Shown: piece by piece, positions 54,525 to 63,777 of the stretch
Layout: the number at the start of each line of letters is the position of its first letter
Numbering within the stretch: position 1 is the stretch's first letter
Assembly (NCBI RefSeq): GCF_021261315.1
Contig: NZ_JAJSAX010000003.1
Span: 343,474 to 407,473 of the forward strand
DNA length: 64,000 nt
Direction of reading: 5' to 3'
DNA from: Epilithonimonas sp. JDS
GTDB lineage: Bacteria; Bacteroidota; Bacteroidia; Flavobacteriales; Weeksellaceae
Notes under the pieces: generated by a model
What the model was told of the DNA's origin: nothing
Databases searched by the model: none
The model's input: only the letters and a program-made list of their open reading frames with translations
Position numbers and translations under genes: made by a program

Positions 54525-56105
54525 ATGAAAAATTTCGCAGAACTCATCAACGCCCTCGAAAGCACAAATAAAACCAATGCTAAAATCGATGCCATTATCG
54601 ATTATCTGGAGCGTGCGCCTGATGATGATAAATTGTGGTTCATCGCCCTGTTTACGGGGAAAAGACCCAAGCGAAATGTGAACACCAACTATATGAAAGA
54701 ATGGGCGTTGGAAATTACCCAACTGCCATTCTGGCTTTTTCAGGAAAGTTATTCTTCAGTCGGCGATTTGGGAGAAACCATATCATTGATTCTTCCGCCA
54801 CCAACTGAAAAAATAGAGATAACTTTATCTGAATGGATGAATGAAATCATCGGACTGAAAACGAAAACTGAAGCTGAGAAAAAAGAATTTGTTCTTAATT
54901 CCTGGAATGGTTTGGATTACACGGAACGATTGATTTTCAATAAATTACTTGGTGGAAGTTTTAGAATTGGGGTTTCCTCAAAGACTTTGATTAATTCTCT
55001 GACCAAGTTTTCCGGACAGGAAGCGAGCACTTTGATGCACAGTTTAATGGGAAAATGGCAACCTGATGAAGTTTCATTTCAGGAATTGATTTCGGCTGAA
55101 AATATCAATCCCGACAACTCAAAACCCTACCCTTTCTGTTTGGCTTATCCTCTTGAAAAAGAGCTGGAAGATTTGGGGAAACCTGATGAATGGTTGATTG
55201 AATATAAGTGGGACGGAATCCGTGGACAAATTATCAGACGAAACGGTGAAGTTTTTATTTGGTCGCGTGGTGAAGAATTGGTCACAGAGCAGTTTCCCGA
55301 AATTGCCGAGACCGTAAAAGCGATGAAAGGCAACTTTGTGATAGATGGAGAAATACTTGCGGTAATGGAAGGTAATGTTTTAAATTTTAATGAATTACAG
55401 AAACGTTTGAACCGTAAAACTTTAACTAAAAAAATGCTCGCTGAAATTCCGATTGAAGTTTTTGCATATGATATTCTGGAACTGGAAGGAACTGATTTAA
55501 GGGAAAAACCCATCTCCGCCAGAAGAGCGATGCTGGAGGAATTGTTATTGAATGAAGAGCCGGAAAACATTAAAATTTCTCAGGCAATTGATTTTGAAGA
55601 CTGGAGCAAATTAGATTTAATCAGAGAAAATTCCAGGGAAATCAACAGTGAAGGTTTGATGCTGAAACAGAAAAATTCACACTACCATTCCGGACGGAAA
55701 AAAGGCGACTGGTGGAAATGGAAAATCAGTCCGTTGACTATTGATGCTGTTTTGATTTACGCCCAAAAAGGTAGCGGCCGACGAAGCGCCTACTACACCG
55801 ATTACAGTTTTGCCGTGAAAAGTGGCGATAAATTGGTTACTATTGCCAAAGCTTATTCCGGATTGACCGATAAGGAAATAATGGAAGTCAGCAAGTTTGT
55901 GAATAAAAATGCTATTGAAAAATTCGGTCCAGTCCGTACTGTGAAAGCTGAATTGGTTTTCGAAATTGCATTTGAAGGAATTGGCTTCAGCAACCGACAC
56001 AAAAGCGGTGTGGCATTGCGTTTCCCGAGAATTTTAAGATGGCGAAAAGACAAAACCGTGAACGATATTGATGATATTGAAGAGATTAAGAAACTGATAC
56101 AGTAG
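54525..56105 (+). CDS. ATP-dependent DNA ligase of the Lhr/Exo/MPE cluster
   Basis: A 526-residue ligase with an N-terminal DNA-binding domain (about 1-200) followed by nucleotidyltransferase and OB domains. Motif I is YKWDGIRG (adenylated Lys228), then FVIDGEILAV, SEGLMLKQK (motif IV) and WWKWKISP (motif V). It resembles archaeal/eukaryotic-type ligases rather than LigD, and lacks polymerase or phosphoesterase domains. It seals ends processed by the exonuclease and phosphoesterase in the same cluster, by inference from gene order. Confidence 0.93.
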   Translation: MKNFAELINALESTNKTNAKIDAIIDYLERAPDDDKLWFIALFTGKRPKRNVNTNYMKEWALEITQLPFWLFQESYSSVGDLGETISLILPPPTEKIEITLSEWMNEIIGLKTKTEAEKKEFVLNSWNGLDYTERLIFNKLLGGSFRIGVSSKTLINSLTKFSGQEASTLMHSLMGKWQPDEVSFQELISAENINPDNSKPYPFCLAYPLEKELEDLGKPDEWLIEYKWDGIRGQIIRRNGEVFIWSRGEELVTEQFPEIAETVKAMKGNFVIDGEILAVMEGNVLNFNELQKRLNRKTLTKKMLAEIPIEVFAYDILELEGTDLREKPISARRAMLEELLLNEEPENIKISQAIDFEDWSKLDLIRENSREINSEGLMLKQKNSHYHSGRKKGDWWKWKISPLTIDAVLIYAQKGSGRRSAYYTDYSFAVKSGDKLVTIAKAYSGLTDKEIMEVSKFVNKNAIEKFGPVRTVKAELVFEIAFEGIGFSNRHKSGVALRFPRILRWRKDKTVNDIDDIEEIKKLIQ

Positions 56106-56118
56106 ATTTGATTTAAAC

Positions 56119-56246
56119 CACAAAAGTCACAAAAGTTTTTGTAATTGTTTTAATTAATGAGAATCAGAAGTTCAAAAAAGCTGATGGCAAAGCCTTTTTT
56201 GAACTTTAAAAAGTATTAATTAAAACTTTTCTTTTGTGACTTTGTG
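56119..56246. repeat. Dispersed inverted-repeat element, family F copy 2
   Basis: CCACAAAAGTCACAAAAG (56119-56136) is mirrored by CTTTTGTGACTTTGTG (56231-56246), one or two bases short of perfect. Inner sequence matches copy 1 (860-991) when reversed. It sits between the ligase and helicase genes. Confidence 0.72.
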
Positions 56247-56270
56247 TTGAAATATTTATGCAGTTAAAAA

Positions 56271-58727
56271 ATGAGCAACTACGAAAATACCGAAGGCTTT
56301 AAAATCATTCAAAACTGGATGATGGAAAAGGGCAACTCGCCATTTAAATTTCAGGTCGATACGTGGAAGAAATTTTGCAGTGGCTACAGCGGAATGGTGG
56401 TTGCTCCAACCGGTTTTGGGAAAACGTTTTCGGTATTTTTAGCTTTGGTTTCAGATTTTCTGACGAATCCTGACCATTATAAAAAAGGGCTTAAAATGAT
56501 TTGGATTACGCCATTGCGTTCCCTTTCAAAAGATATCGCCAAAGCAATGCAGGAAGCGGTTGATGAGATTGGTTTAGACTGGGCAGTCGGCGTCAGAAAC
56601 GGTGATACCGACCCAAAAGTGCGTCAGCAGCAGGTAAAAAATATGCCTGAAATTCTGGTGGTCACACCTGAAAGTCTCCACTTACTTCTTGGACAGAAAA
56701 ACCATCAGCAATTCTTTACCAATATCCATTGCGTTGCAGTGGATGAGTGGCACGAATTGCTCGGTTCAAAACGGGGCGTGATGGTCGAATTGGGAATTTC
56801 TCAGCTCTTTCATTATGTTCCTAAACTTAAAATCTGGGGAATTACAGCGACAATCGGAAACCTTGAAGAAGCGCAGGATGTTTTGATTCCGTATGACATT
56901 AAAAAAACAAAAATTACAGCTAAGGAACTTAAAAAAATTGATATTATCTCTGTGTTTCCGGATGAAGTCGAACTTTTGCCCTGGGCAGGACATCTCGGAC
57001 AAAAACTGGCCGATAAAGTGGTTCCGATTATTTTAGAATCCAAATCGACTATCGTTTTTACGAATACCCGTAGTCAGAGTGAAATGTGGTATCAGCTTTT
57101 GCTGAATGCCTACCCAGATTTTGCCGGACAAATCGCCATTCACCACAGTTCGATTGATGCGCATCTTAGAATCTGGATTGAGGAAAATTTAAGTTCAGGA
57201 AAGCTAAAAGCCGTTGTTTCCACATCATCTTTGGATTTGGGAATTGACTTTAAACCTGTTGATACGGTCATTCAAATTGGTTCTGCGAAAGGCGTTGCGA
57301 GATTTCTGCAACGTGCCGGACGAAGTGGCCACTCCCCTTTTGAAACCTCAAAAATCTTCTGTGTTCCCACCCACTCTCTGGAACTGATTGAAGTTGCGGC
57401 TTTAAAAGAAGCTGTAAAACAGAAAGTTATCGAACCACGGGAGCCGGTGGTTTTGTGTTTCGATGTCCTTGTTCAGTTTCTGATGACTTTGGCGGTTGGT
57501 GATGGATTTTTACCGAACGAAGTTTACGAAAGAATTAAAAAAGTCTATACTTTTCAGGAAATCAGAGATGAGGAATGGAAAGCGATGATTGATTTCCTCA
57601 CGATTGGAGGAAGTGCTTTAAAAAGCTATGAAGAGTATCACAAGGTTGTCGTGATGGAAGACGGTCTGCACAAAGTGACTTCCAGAAAAATTACAATGCT
57701 GCACCGGATGAATATGGGAGCGATTGTCAGCGATGCGATGCTGAAAGTGAAATTTATTTCCGGCGGTTATATCGGGATGGTTGAGGAATATTTTATTTCA
57801 AGACTGAAGAAAGAGGAGAAATTTATTCTGGCTGGTCGGGTTTTGGAAGTGGCAATGATAAAAGATATGACTGTTTTCGTGCGGGCTTCCAAAGGAAAAG
57901 CGCAGGCTCCGAGTTATCTTGGTGGACGATTGCCTTTAAGTTCAAATCTGGGTCATTTTTTAAGAGAAAAATTATCAGGAGCATTAAATCCAAAAGCTTC
58001 TGAAAAAGAACTGAAGTTTTTACATCCATTGTTAGCCAATCAGGAAAAGCGTTCGCACATTCCGAGAGAAGATGAATTTTTGATTGAATTAATTAAAAAC
58101 CGCGAAGGTTATCATTTGTTTATGTATCCATTCGAAGGACGTTTGGTGCACGAAGTGATGGCGGCTTTGATTGCCTACCGGATTTCCAAACTGGCTCCGA
58201 TTTCTTTTTCGATGGCGATGAATGACTACGGTTTTGAACTGTTCAGTGACAAAGAAATTCCTGTGACTGAAGATAATTTAGATAGAATTCTGACCAGAGA
58301 TAATCTGATGGTTGATGTGATTTCGAGTATCAATTCAGCAGAAATGGCAAGCCGTAAATTCAGAGATATTGCGGTGATTTCGGGGATGGTCGTGCAGAAT
58401 TTCCCCGGACAGCAACGTTCGAATAAAGCTTTGCAGAGTTCAGCCGGACTAATTTTCAAAGTTCTCGAAGATTACGACCCGAATCATTTTCTCGTGAGAC
58501 AGGCCTATACGGAAGTTTTTAATATGCAGTTGCAGGAGCAAAGATTGGTGGAAGCTTTTAAAAGGATTGAAAAATCGAAGTTTATTTTAAAATATTCCAA
58601 TAAATTTACGCCTTTAAGTTTTCCGATTAAGGTTGACAGTTTGAGACAGACTTTGACGAGTGAAAATCTCGATGCGAGAATTCAAAAATTAATTAAGCAA
58701 TCCGGTAGAAATATTAAAGACGATTGA
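56271..58727 (+). CDS. Lhr-Core-type DEXH helicase, ligase-associated
   Basis: A 3'-5' DNA helicase of 818 residues. Walker A is APTGFGKT (Lys51); the DEXH box is VDEWHELLGSKRG (DEWH); motif Ia ITPLRSLSKD; motif III ITATIG; motif IV FTNTRSQSE; motif VI QRAGRSGH. The C-terminal part contains the Lhr-Core winged-helix and DUF4145-like segments (FLREKLSG, PFEGRLVHEVMAALIAYR). The length fits Lhr-Core (about 800) rather than the full 1500-residue Lhr. It follows the ligase and precedes the phosphoesterase, in the known repair-cluster order. Confidence 0.93.
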   Translation: MSNYENTEGFKIIQNWMMEKGNSPFKFQVDTWKKFCSGYSGMVVAPTGFGKTFSVFLALVSDFLTNPDHYKKGLKMIWITPLRSLSKDIAKAMQEAVDEIGLDWAVGVRNGDTDPKVRQQQVKNMPEILVVTPESLHLLLGQKNHQQFFTNIHCVAVDEWHELLGSKRGVMVELGISQLFHYVPKLKIWGITATIGNLEEAQDVLIPYDIKKTKITAKELKKIDIISVFPDEVELLPWAGHLGQKLADKVVPIILESKSTIVFTNTRSQSEMWYQLLLNAYPDFAGQIAIHHSSIDAHLRIWIEENLSSGKLKAVVSTSSLDLGIDFKPVDTVIQIGSAKGVARFLQRAGRSGHSPFETSKIFCVPTHSLELIEVAALKEAVKQKVIEPREPVVLCFDVLVQFLMTLAVGDGFLPNEVYERIKKVYTFQEIRDEEWKAMIDFLTIGGSALKSYEEYHKVVVMEDGLHKVTSRKITMLHRMNMGAIVSDAMLKVKFISGGYIGMVEEYFISRLKKEEKFILAGRVLEVAMIKDMTVFVRASKGKAQAPSYLGGRLPLSSNLGHFLREKLSGALNPKASEKELKFLHPLLANQEKRSHIPREDEFLIELIKNREGYHLFMYPFEGRLVHEVMAALIAYRISKLAPISFSMAMNDYGFELFSDKEIPVTEDNLDRILTRDNLMVDVISSINSAEMASRKFRDIAVISGMVVQNFPGQQRSNKALQSSAGLIFKVLEDYDPNHFLVRQAYTEVFNMQLQEQRLVEAFKRIEKSKFILKYSNKFTPLSFPIKVDSLRQTLTSENLDARIQKLIKQSGRNIKDD

Positions 58728-58825
58728 GTCGAAAGATATCCGTAAAATTGTCATTCCAAAGGAATTTTAACGTTGCCGATATTAAAAAAATTAAGTTCTT
58801 GCAGAATGAAAAATGATAAATTTAA

Positions 58826-59470
58826 ATGAATATAGCGACTAAAGATATTACGATACATAACGAAATTTTTACCTTAACTAATCAACGCGCGCTATTCTGG
58901 GAAAAAGAAAAAGCCTTGATTTTTTCAGATTTACATATCGGAAAAACCGCTCATTTCCGGAAAAACGGAATCGCTTTGGCCAATCATATTATGAAAAATG
59001 ATTTGGAGCGTTTATCTATTTTAATTGAAAATTTCCAGCCCGATAAATTTATTATCGTTGGCGATTTGTTGCACGCAGGAAATAATTCTGATGTTGACGA
59101 ATTTTGCGCGTGGCAAAATCAATATCCAGAGATTAAGTTCTGTCTCGTAGAAGGCAATCACGACAAGATTTCGAAAACTTTGGAAAAGAAATTATGTTTG
59201 GATTCCAGAAGTGCTTCTTTGGAAATTGATGACATTGCTTTTGTCCACGACTTTGACCGGTCAAATCCAAAATTTCAGATTACGGGACATATTCATCCGG
59301 GTTTTGTTATTAATTCTCCTGTAAAAAGAATAAAACTCCCCTGTTTCGCCCAGACCTCAAAACAATTATTGTTGCCCGCGTTCAGCGAGTTTACGGGATT
59401 GGACACGAAAAATATTCCTAAGAAAGGAAGTTACTTTGTCTTCACCGATTCTGAAATCTATGAGATTTAA
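58826..59470 (+). CDS. Ligase-associated metallophosphoesterase (MPE)
   Basis: A 214-residue calcineurin-type phosphoesterase. Metal-binding motifs are in order: FSDLHIGK (D-x-H), IIVGDLLHAG (GD-x-x), VEGNHDK (GNHD), FVHDFDR and ITGHIHPG (GHxH). Relatives in this cluster are Mn-dependent DNA endonuclease/phosphatases. It is the last gene of the exonuclease-ligase-Lhr-MPE set. The gene start is 98 bp after the helicase stop, and its end overlaps the convergent SemiSWEET end by 4 bp. Confidence 0.92.
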   Translation: MNIATKDITIHNEIFTLTNQRALFWEKEKALIFSDLHIGKTAHFRKNGIALANHIMKNDLERLSILIENFQPDKFIIVGDLLHAGNNSDVDEFCAWQNQYPEIKFCLVEGNHDKISKTLEKKLCLDSRSASLEIDDIAFVHDFDRSNPKFQITGHIHPGFVINSPVKRIKLPCFAQTSKQLLLPAFSEFTGLDTKNIPKKGSYFVFTDSEIYEI

Positions 59471-59727
59471 TCTTTATTTTTGAAGATTAGACAACACGTC
59501 AACAGGGTCAAATTGACCAAGACTGAAAATCCATTAGATAAAATAATTGGTAATTCGTCTTTCAGGATTCCGTACCAGACCCAAAGTGAAAGTCCGGAAA
59601 TCAAGACCAAGAGCATTACCACAGAAATATCTTCTACGTTTTTTTCTCTAATGACTTTGATAAGTTGTGGCATCATTGCGACCGATGTCAGGATACCTGC
59701 GATTATTCCGAGTAAGTTTTCGTCCAT
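59467..59727 (-). CDS. SemiSWEET-type sugar transporter
   Basis: A small three-helix membrane protein, 86 residues from the Met at 59727: MDENLLGIIAGILTSVAMMP, then the PQ-loop signature MMPQLIKVIREKN and VEDISVVMLLVLISGLSLWV. SemiSWEETs dimerise to carry sugars. The longer ORF (109 residues, to 59796) would translate the terminator hairpin of the neighbouring cold-shock gene, so the later start is preferred. Substrate unknown. Confidence 0.85.
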   Translation of the reverse strand: MDENLLGIIAGILTSVAMMPQLIKVIREKNVEDISVVMLLVLISGLSLWVWYGILKDELPIILSNGFSVLVNLTLLTCCLIFKNKD

Positions 59728-59753
59728 ACTGGTCATCAATCCAAAATAAAGCC

Positions 59754-59786
59754 AAAAAAATAAGCTCCGAATAAATTCGGAGCTTA
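59754..59786 (-). terminator. Terminator of the cold-shock gene
   Basis: TAAGCTCCGAAT (59761-59772) pairs with ATTCGGAGCTTA (59775-59786), with a T-run on the minus strand. It ends the cold-shock transcript; the SemiSWEET gene lies beyond it. Confidence 0.9.
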
Positions 59787-59813
59787 CCATTTTCATAGGA
59801 AAAACTTTTATGC

Positions 59814-60008
59814 TTACGCAAGTTTTACATTAACTGCGTTTAATCCTTTTTGTCCTTTTTGTACTTCAAAAGTTACTTTGTCATTCTCACGAATGTTTCT
59901 GCTAACTAAACCTGATGAATGTACAAAGATGTCGTCTCCTCCTGCTGATGGAGAAATGAATCCGAAACCTTTTGTTTCGTTGAAAAATTTTACTGTGCCT
60001 TCTTGCAT
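59814..60008 (-). CDS. cspA: Cold-shock protein
   Basis: A 64-residue single cold-shock domain: MQEGTVKFFNETKGFGFISP carries RNP1 (KGFGFI), and DDIFVHSSGL carries RNP2 (DIFVH). It binds single-stranded RNA/DNA as an RNA chaperone. It follows a second CSD protein by 34 bp on the same strand and is closed by its own terminator. Confidence 0.95.
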   Translation of the reverse strand: MQEGTVKFFNETKGFGFISPSAGGDDIFVHSSGLVSRNIRENDKVTFEVQKGQKGLNAVNVKLA

Positions 60009-60042
60009 TGTAATGGTATTAAAAAATTGTTGTTATTATTAT

Positions 60043-60465
60043 CTATTTGATAAGTTGAATGTTGATAGCGGAGTAACCTTTTGGAGACCTTTCCTTTTCG
60101 AAAGACACCTTGTTTCCTTTTTTCACCAAGTGCACACAATTGTTGCTATGGAAGAAAACGTTTTCTTTGTTACCATCCTCTGTAATAAAACCGTAACCTT
60201 TCTCGCTAAAGAATGTTACAATTCCTGTCTTCACAGCTTCTTCGGCTTCGATAGGCGCTGCACCTAGTTGGATATCATCCAAGTTTACTTCCAATCTTTC
60301 TTCTGGCGGTGTAGAAGTCAATCTTCCGTATGCATCCACATACATAAATTCTGCTTCTTTACCTTTGTCATTATTGGACTTGCGCTCTTCACGACGAATA
60401 GCCTTTTCTTTTTGTTTTGCGATTTTTTTCTTGAAATTTTCTTTTTTGGAGAAAGAATCTGCCAT
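60043..60465 (-). CDS. Cold-shock-domain protein with basic N-terminal extension
   Basis: A 140-residue protein: a charged Lys/Arg/Glu-rich N-terminus (residues 1-35, KKENFKKKIAKQKEKAIRRE), a linker, then a cold-shock domain (about 79-140) with GIVTFFSEKGYGFITE (RNP1-like KGYGFI) and NVFFHSNNC (RNP2-like). The basic extension may bind RNA or ribosomes. It is first in a two-gene cold-shock unit and is preceded by a long leader. Confidence 0.9.
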   Translation of the reverse strand: MADSFSKKENFKKKIAKQKEKAIRREERKSNNDKGKEAEFMYVDAYGRLTSTPPEERLEVNLDDIQLGAAPIEAEEAVKTGIVTFFSEKGYGFITEDGNKENVFFHSNNCVHLVKKGNKVSFEKERSPKGYSAINIQLIK

Positions 60466-60687
60466 AAATTATTTAAGTATTATATTAATATTTTTGTTTT
60501 GGTAATGATAATGCCTTTCCACGGGCATCATTTTTTATAATTTAATAATCGAGGTCGGCAAAAAATTTTAATTCGAAAATTAAAATTTAAAGATTGGTAC
60601 TGTAAGCGAAAACTGGGGAGAGAAAAATTGTGATTCTAAACTGTAACAGAAAAAGCAAGGCAGACACCTCTTTTTATAAATTATAAT

Positions 60688-60696
60688 GCAAATATA
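60688..60696 (-). promoter_or_regulatory. -7 element for the cold-shock transcript
   Basis: On the minus strand TATATTTGC matches TAnnTTTG plus a C. A well-spaced TTTG at -33 is not clear. Confidence 0.55.
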
Positions 60697-60786
60697 CAAC
60701 AAATTTATGAAACTTTCACGTTTTCAAATAATTGATTTATAAATTAATATAAATATTAAAAATTTTTGAAAATTTATTAATAAAAA

Positions 60787-60819
60787 AAGACCTCAAAACA
60801 AGGATGATTTGAGGTCTTT
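60787..60819 (-). terminator. Terminator of the acyl-CoA dehydrogenase-like gene
   Basis: AAAGACCTCAAA and TTTGAGGTCTTT form a stem of at least 11 bp with a T run on the minus strand, just past the ORF end at 60839. Confidence 0.88.
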
Positions 60820-60838
60820 ATATTTTGTAATGGATTGA

Positions 60839-62350
60839 TTAAGCGAACTTCATCCAATCACTGTTATCACCAATTTCGCATAATGCGCTGATGTCTTTGT
60901 GATGTTGCAGGGAAGCTAGAAGCATTACGATTTCCTGTCTCACCATTTCGATAGAGTTATCTGTCAATTGCTGGCTGAAACCTTCGTTGTTCAATTCCAA
61001 AAGGTCATTGACGGTTACAACTCTTGCGATAATTTTACCAAGATCGATCATTTTTCTCTGAGAGATTGGACTTCCAATCGTAAAATCAAATTCTTTTTTA
61101 TAAAGTTTTGAAGCATTGGCTGTCAACTCGTTAATGGCAAGATAATCTCCCAAGTTATCAGTTTTCTTCTTCTTCATATCTTTCAAGATGCCTTCTGAAA
61201 TCTGCGTGTAAAGCATTTCGTTGGAACCTTCGAAGATCTGGAACGGACGGCTGTCCATAATGCCGCGTCCACCGATGTGGCTCAATCTGTAACCTTTTCC
61301 GCCAGAAAGCTGTACCAACATCTGTGCAGAATCCTGCATCATATCTGTCACCAAAGCCTTCATACTGTTCGCATGAACACCGCTTCCAGAAACATCATTT
61401 TCAATGCCGCTCACTTTGCAACTCTTCGCACACATTGCTGAACAAAGCGTGAAATAAGACTGCATTTTAGCCAATTGGAACTGAACTTGGTCCAAAGCGA
61501 AAAGATTGGATGTTCCAACGATTCTTTCTTTGCAATGTGTGGTTGCCTCGTCCATCATTCTTTTTAGGAACCCCATTCCCATTCCTGGAAACTGGAATCT
61601 GCTTCTGTGAAGAACGTCCAGCATCAATTTTAATCCTGTAGATTCTGGGATCAATTTATTTTCCTGAGGAAGTTTGACATCTACTTTATTAAGACCATAA
61701 GGAATCATATACAATCCCGCGTTGTCATAATATTCTAGAACCTCGATATTTTGATTTGGTTTGTGCGTGTCTGCGATGAAGAAATCTACATCTCTTCCCA
61801 AATTGCCTTCTGCATTGGCGTTTCTGGAAGTGATCAGCCAATAATTGGCCAATCCTGTAAGACCTTGCCAGTGTTTTGTACCTTTTACATGATACTCGTT
61901 ATCGATCAATTGATTTTGAGTTCTCATACTCAAGGCATCACTTCCGTAATCCGGCTCGGTGATCATCAAACCACCCATTGCGCCATAATCTAAGAAATGT
62001 TTGAAGATATCACCTTTGATAATATTGTTTCCGTATTTTGCCAAAGGCTCCAGGAAAAGTGCAATATTGATCCCAAATGTCAAAGACAAAGGCAAAGATT
62101 CATACGAAGCTGCGGAAAGAAGGCCAAGACACTCTTTTACTTTCACACCTCTACCGCCAAATTCTTTAGGGATAGCAACGGATAATGGTTTCAAATTAAA
62201 AATTTCTTTCCAGACATTGGGCGGCAAACCTCGCGAAAGGCTAAGCTGATCAATATTTTCTTTTTGAAAAAGTGAAGAAATAGAAGTTTTGAAACGTTCC
62301 AAGAATTCTGTGTAAGAATCGGTAGGTAAATCCAATGCTAGTGCATTCAT
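60839..62350 (-). CDS. Acyl-CoA dehydrogenase-like flavoprotein
   Basis: A 503-residue protein of acyl-CoA dehydrogenase fold: PPNVWKEIFNLKPLSVAIPK and GGRGVKVKECLGLL in the N-terminal helical domain, MITEPDYGSD (the substrate/FAD loop) and TKHWQGLTGLANYWLITSR in the middle beta domain, then QVQFQLAKMQSYF and MDSRPFQIFEGSNEMLYTQI in the C-terminal helices. It is longer than standard ACADs (about 380), with an extended C-terminus from about 390. It could act on fatty acyl-CoA or a related thioester; the substrate is not told. Confidence 0.85.
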   Translation of the reverse strand: MNALALDLPTDSYTEFLERFKTSISSLFQKENIDQLSLSRGLPPNVWKEIFNLKPLSVAIPKEFGGRGVKVKECLGLLSAASYESLPLSLTFGINIALFLEPLAKYGNNIIKGDIFKHFLDYGAMGGLMITEPDYGSDALSMRTQNQLIDNEYHVKGTKHWQGLTGLANYWLITSRNANAEGNLGRDVDFFIADTHKPNQNIEVLEYYDNAGLYMIPYGLNKVDVKLPQENKLIPESTGLKLMLDVLHRSRFQFPGMGMGFLKRMMDEATTHCKERIVGTSNLFALDQVQFQLAKMQSYFTLCSAMCAKSCKVSGIENDVSGSGVHANSMKALVTDMMQDSAQMLVQLSGGKGYRLSHIGGRGIMDSRPFQIFEGSNEMLYTQISEGILKDMKKKKTDNLGDYLAINELTANASKLYKKEFDFTIGSPISQRKMIDLGKIIARVVTVNDLLELNNEGFSQQLTDNSIEMVRQEIVMLLASLQHHKDISALCEIGDNSDWMKFA

Positions 62351-62466
62351 ATAGTTTGAGAGATAAAACGCTGTAAGCCATCATTTACAGCAAAAAAAAC
62401 AGTGTGAGGCGAATGGCAATGAATCATTACGATAATTCAGCAGCTTCACAATTATAAATAATAAAA

Positions 62467-62474
62467 CAAAGGTA
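62467..62474 (-). promoter_or_regulatory. Possible -7 element of the acyl-CoA dehydrogenase gene
   Basis: TACCTTTG on the minus strand matches TAnnTTTG, about 117 bp upstream of the start. The leader contains a 7-bp hairpin (GCTGTAA/TTACAGC, 62370-62391). No TTTG at -33. Confidence 0.4.
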
Positions 62475-62538
62475 AGATAATTAATTGGTTCACACTATTT
62501 TGGTAAACTTATGTTAATTTCTATGCTAAATAAGTAAA

Positions 62539-62565
62539 AGAAGACTGTTATAATTACAGTCTTCT
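62539..62565 (-). terminator. Terminator after the alcohol dehydrogenase gene
   Basis: AGAAGACTGT (62539-62548) pairs with ACAGTCTTCT (62556-62565), followed on the minus strand by a short T stretch (TTTTAC). It lies 17 bp past the end of the alcohol dehydrogenase ORF. Confidence 0.75.
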
Positions 62566-62581
62566 TTCAATATGTTTTGTC

Positions 62582-63748
62582 TTATTTCCACGGATCCAAA
62601 ACTACTTTTACACAGCCATCTTCCTTTTTGTGGAATATTTCATAACCTTTTGCCACCTCGTCCAGACTAAGTTTGTGCGTGATGATATCATCTAATTTTA
62701 CCTGGCCTGTTTCCACATATTTCAATAATTTGTCTATGATAGCGTGCACAGGAGACTGTCCGGCTTTCAAAGTAATGCCTTTATCGAAAATCTGTCCCAG
62801 TCTGAAATTATCATAATTTACAGGATAAACACCCAATACTGAAACAATTCCTCCTCTTCTGACACCGCTCAGACAAGCATCCAGCACTTTGATGGAACCT
62901 TTTTCAAAATTCAGAACGGCTTTTGCTTTATCCAATAAGTTTCTTTCGGGTTCAAAACCAACTGCATCGATACAAAGATCTGCACCTCGTCCTTGTGTCA
63001 GATTTCTGATTTCATCAACAGTCTGTTCTGCACTTTCCCATAAGATAGTTTCGCAGCCAGTTAGTTTTTTGATTTGATCCAGTCTGTATTGTAGAGTATC
63101 AATTACTATTACCTTTTTTGCGTTGTGAAGGATCGCACTCTTAACCGACATAGATCCGACAGGACCTGCGCCGAAGACTGCAACTGTTTCTCCGCCTTTC
63201 AGATCTCCCCACATCACGCCTGTATACCCGGTTGGGAAAATATCAGTTAAGAAAAGAACCTGCTCATCTGTCAGATTTTCGGGAACTTTCCTTGGACCGA
63301 AATTAGCATAGGGAACGCGAACATACTGTGCTTGTCCGCCGCTGTAGCCGCCGTATAAATCTGTGTAACCAAACATTCCGCCACCTTTTTCAGTAAGTAT
63401 TCCCCCTTCCGGACCGTAGTGATCAGGATTGCTGTTTTCACAAGCTCCGGGTAGATCGTGTTCGCAGAAATAACAGCCTCCACAAGCGATTGGAAACGGA
63501 ACTACTACCCGATCGCCAATTTTGAGATGTGTGATATTTTTACCAACATCTTCGATGATTCCCATAAATTCGTGCCCCATAACCATTGGTTTTAGCTGAG
63601 GCATTCCTCCGGTGTACATATGTAGATCGCTGCCGCAAATGGCAGTTGATGTTACTTTTAGAATGATATCATTTTGATCCTCGATCGTTGGATCTTCTAC
63701 TGTGTCACAGGTAATTTTACCTGGCGCATGAAAAACTGCTGCCTTCAT
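62582..63748 (-). CDS. Zinc-dependent alcohol dehydrogenase
   Basis: A 388-residue medium-chain dehydrogenase. Catalytic zinc ligands: Cys38 (AICGSDLHMY) and His59/Glu60 (GHEF). Structural zinc: four Cys in CGGCYFCEHDLPGAC (about 89-103). The NAD-binding motif is VFGAGPVGSMSV. Blocks such as DAVGFEPERNLLDKAK and the long insert between the zinc loops fit the glutathione-independent formaldehyde dehydrogenase-like group. It follows the large catalase by 29 bp, so the pair is probably one stress operon. Confidence 0.9.
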   Translation of the reverse strand: MKAAVFHAPGKITCDTVEDPTIEDQNDIILKVTSTAICGSDLHMYTGGMPQLKPMVMGHEFMGIIEDVGKNITHLKIGDRVVVPFPIACGGCYFCEHDLPGACENSNPDHYGPEGGILTEKGGGMFGYTDLYGGYSGGQAQYVRVPYANFGPRKVPENLTDEQVLFLTDIFPTGYTGVMWGDLKGGETVAVFGAGPVGSMSVKSAILHNAKKVIVIDTLQYRLDQIKKLTGCETILWESAEQTVDEIRNLTQGRGADLCIDAVGFEPERNLLDKAKAVLNFEKGSIKVLDACLSGVRRGGIVSVLGVYPVNYDNFRLGQIFDKGITLKAGQSPVHAIIDKLLKYVETGQVKLDDIITHKLSLDEVAKGYEIFHKKEDGCVKVVLDPWK

Positions 63749-63777
63749 AATTCTTAATATTTTGTGGTGAGTTGATG

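Larger units (their letters stand above)
60466..60838 (-). other. Long leader and promoter region of the cold-shock unit
   Basis: A 373-bp gap. It holds a good -7 element at 60688-60696, an AT-rich leader of about 215 nt up to the CSD start at 60465, and the terminator of the upstream acyl-CoA dehydrogenase (60787-60819). No ORF is visible. Long leaders of cold-shock genes can act as RNA thermosensors; no specific fold was resolved by eye. Confidence 0.65.

Noticed and set aside
59728..59796. Longer start for the SemiSWEET gene (109 residues).
   Set aside because: The added segment is the terminator hairpin of the cold-shock gene (TAAGCTCCGAAT/ATTCGGAGCTTA). SemiSWEETs are normally near 86-90 residues.
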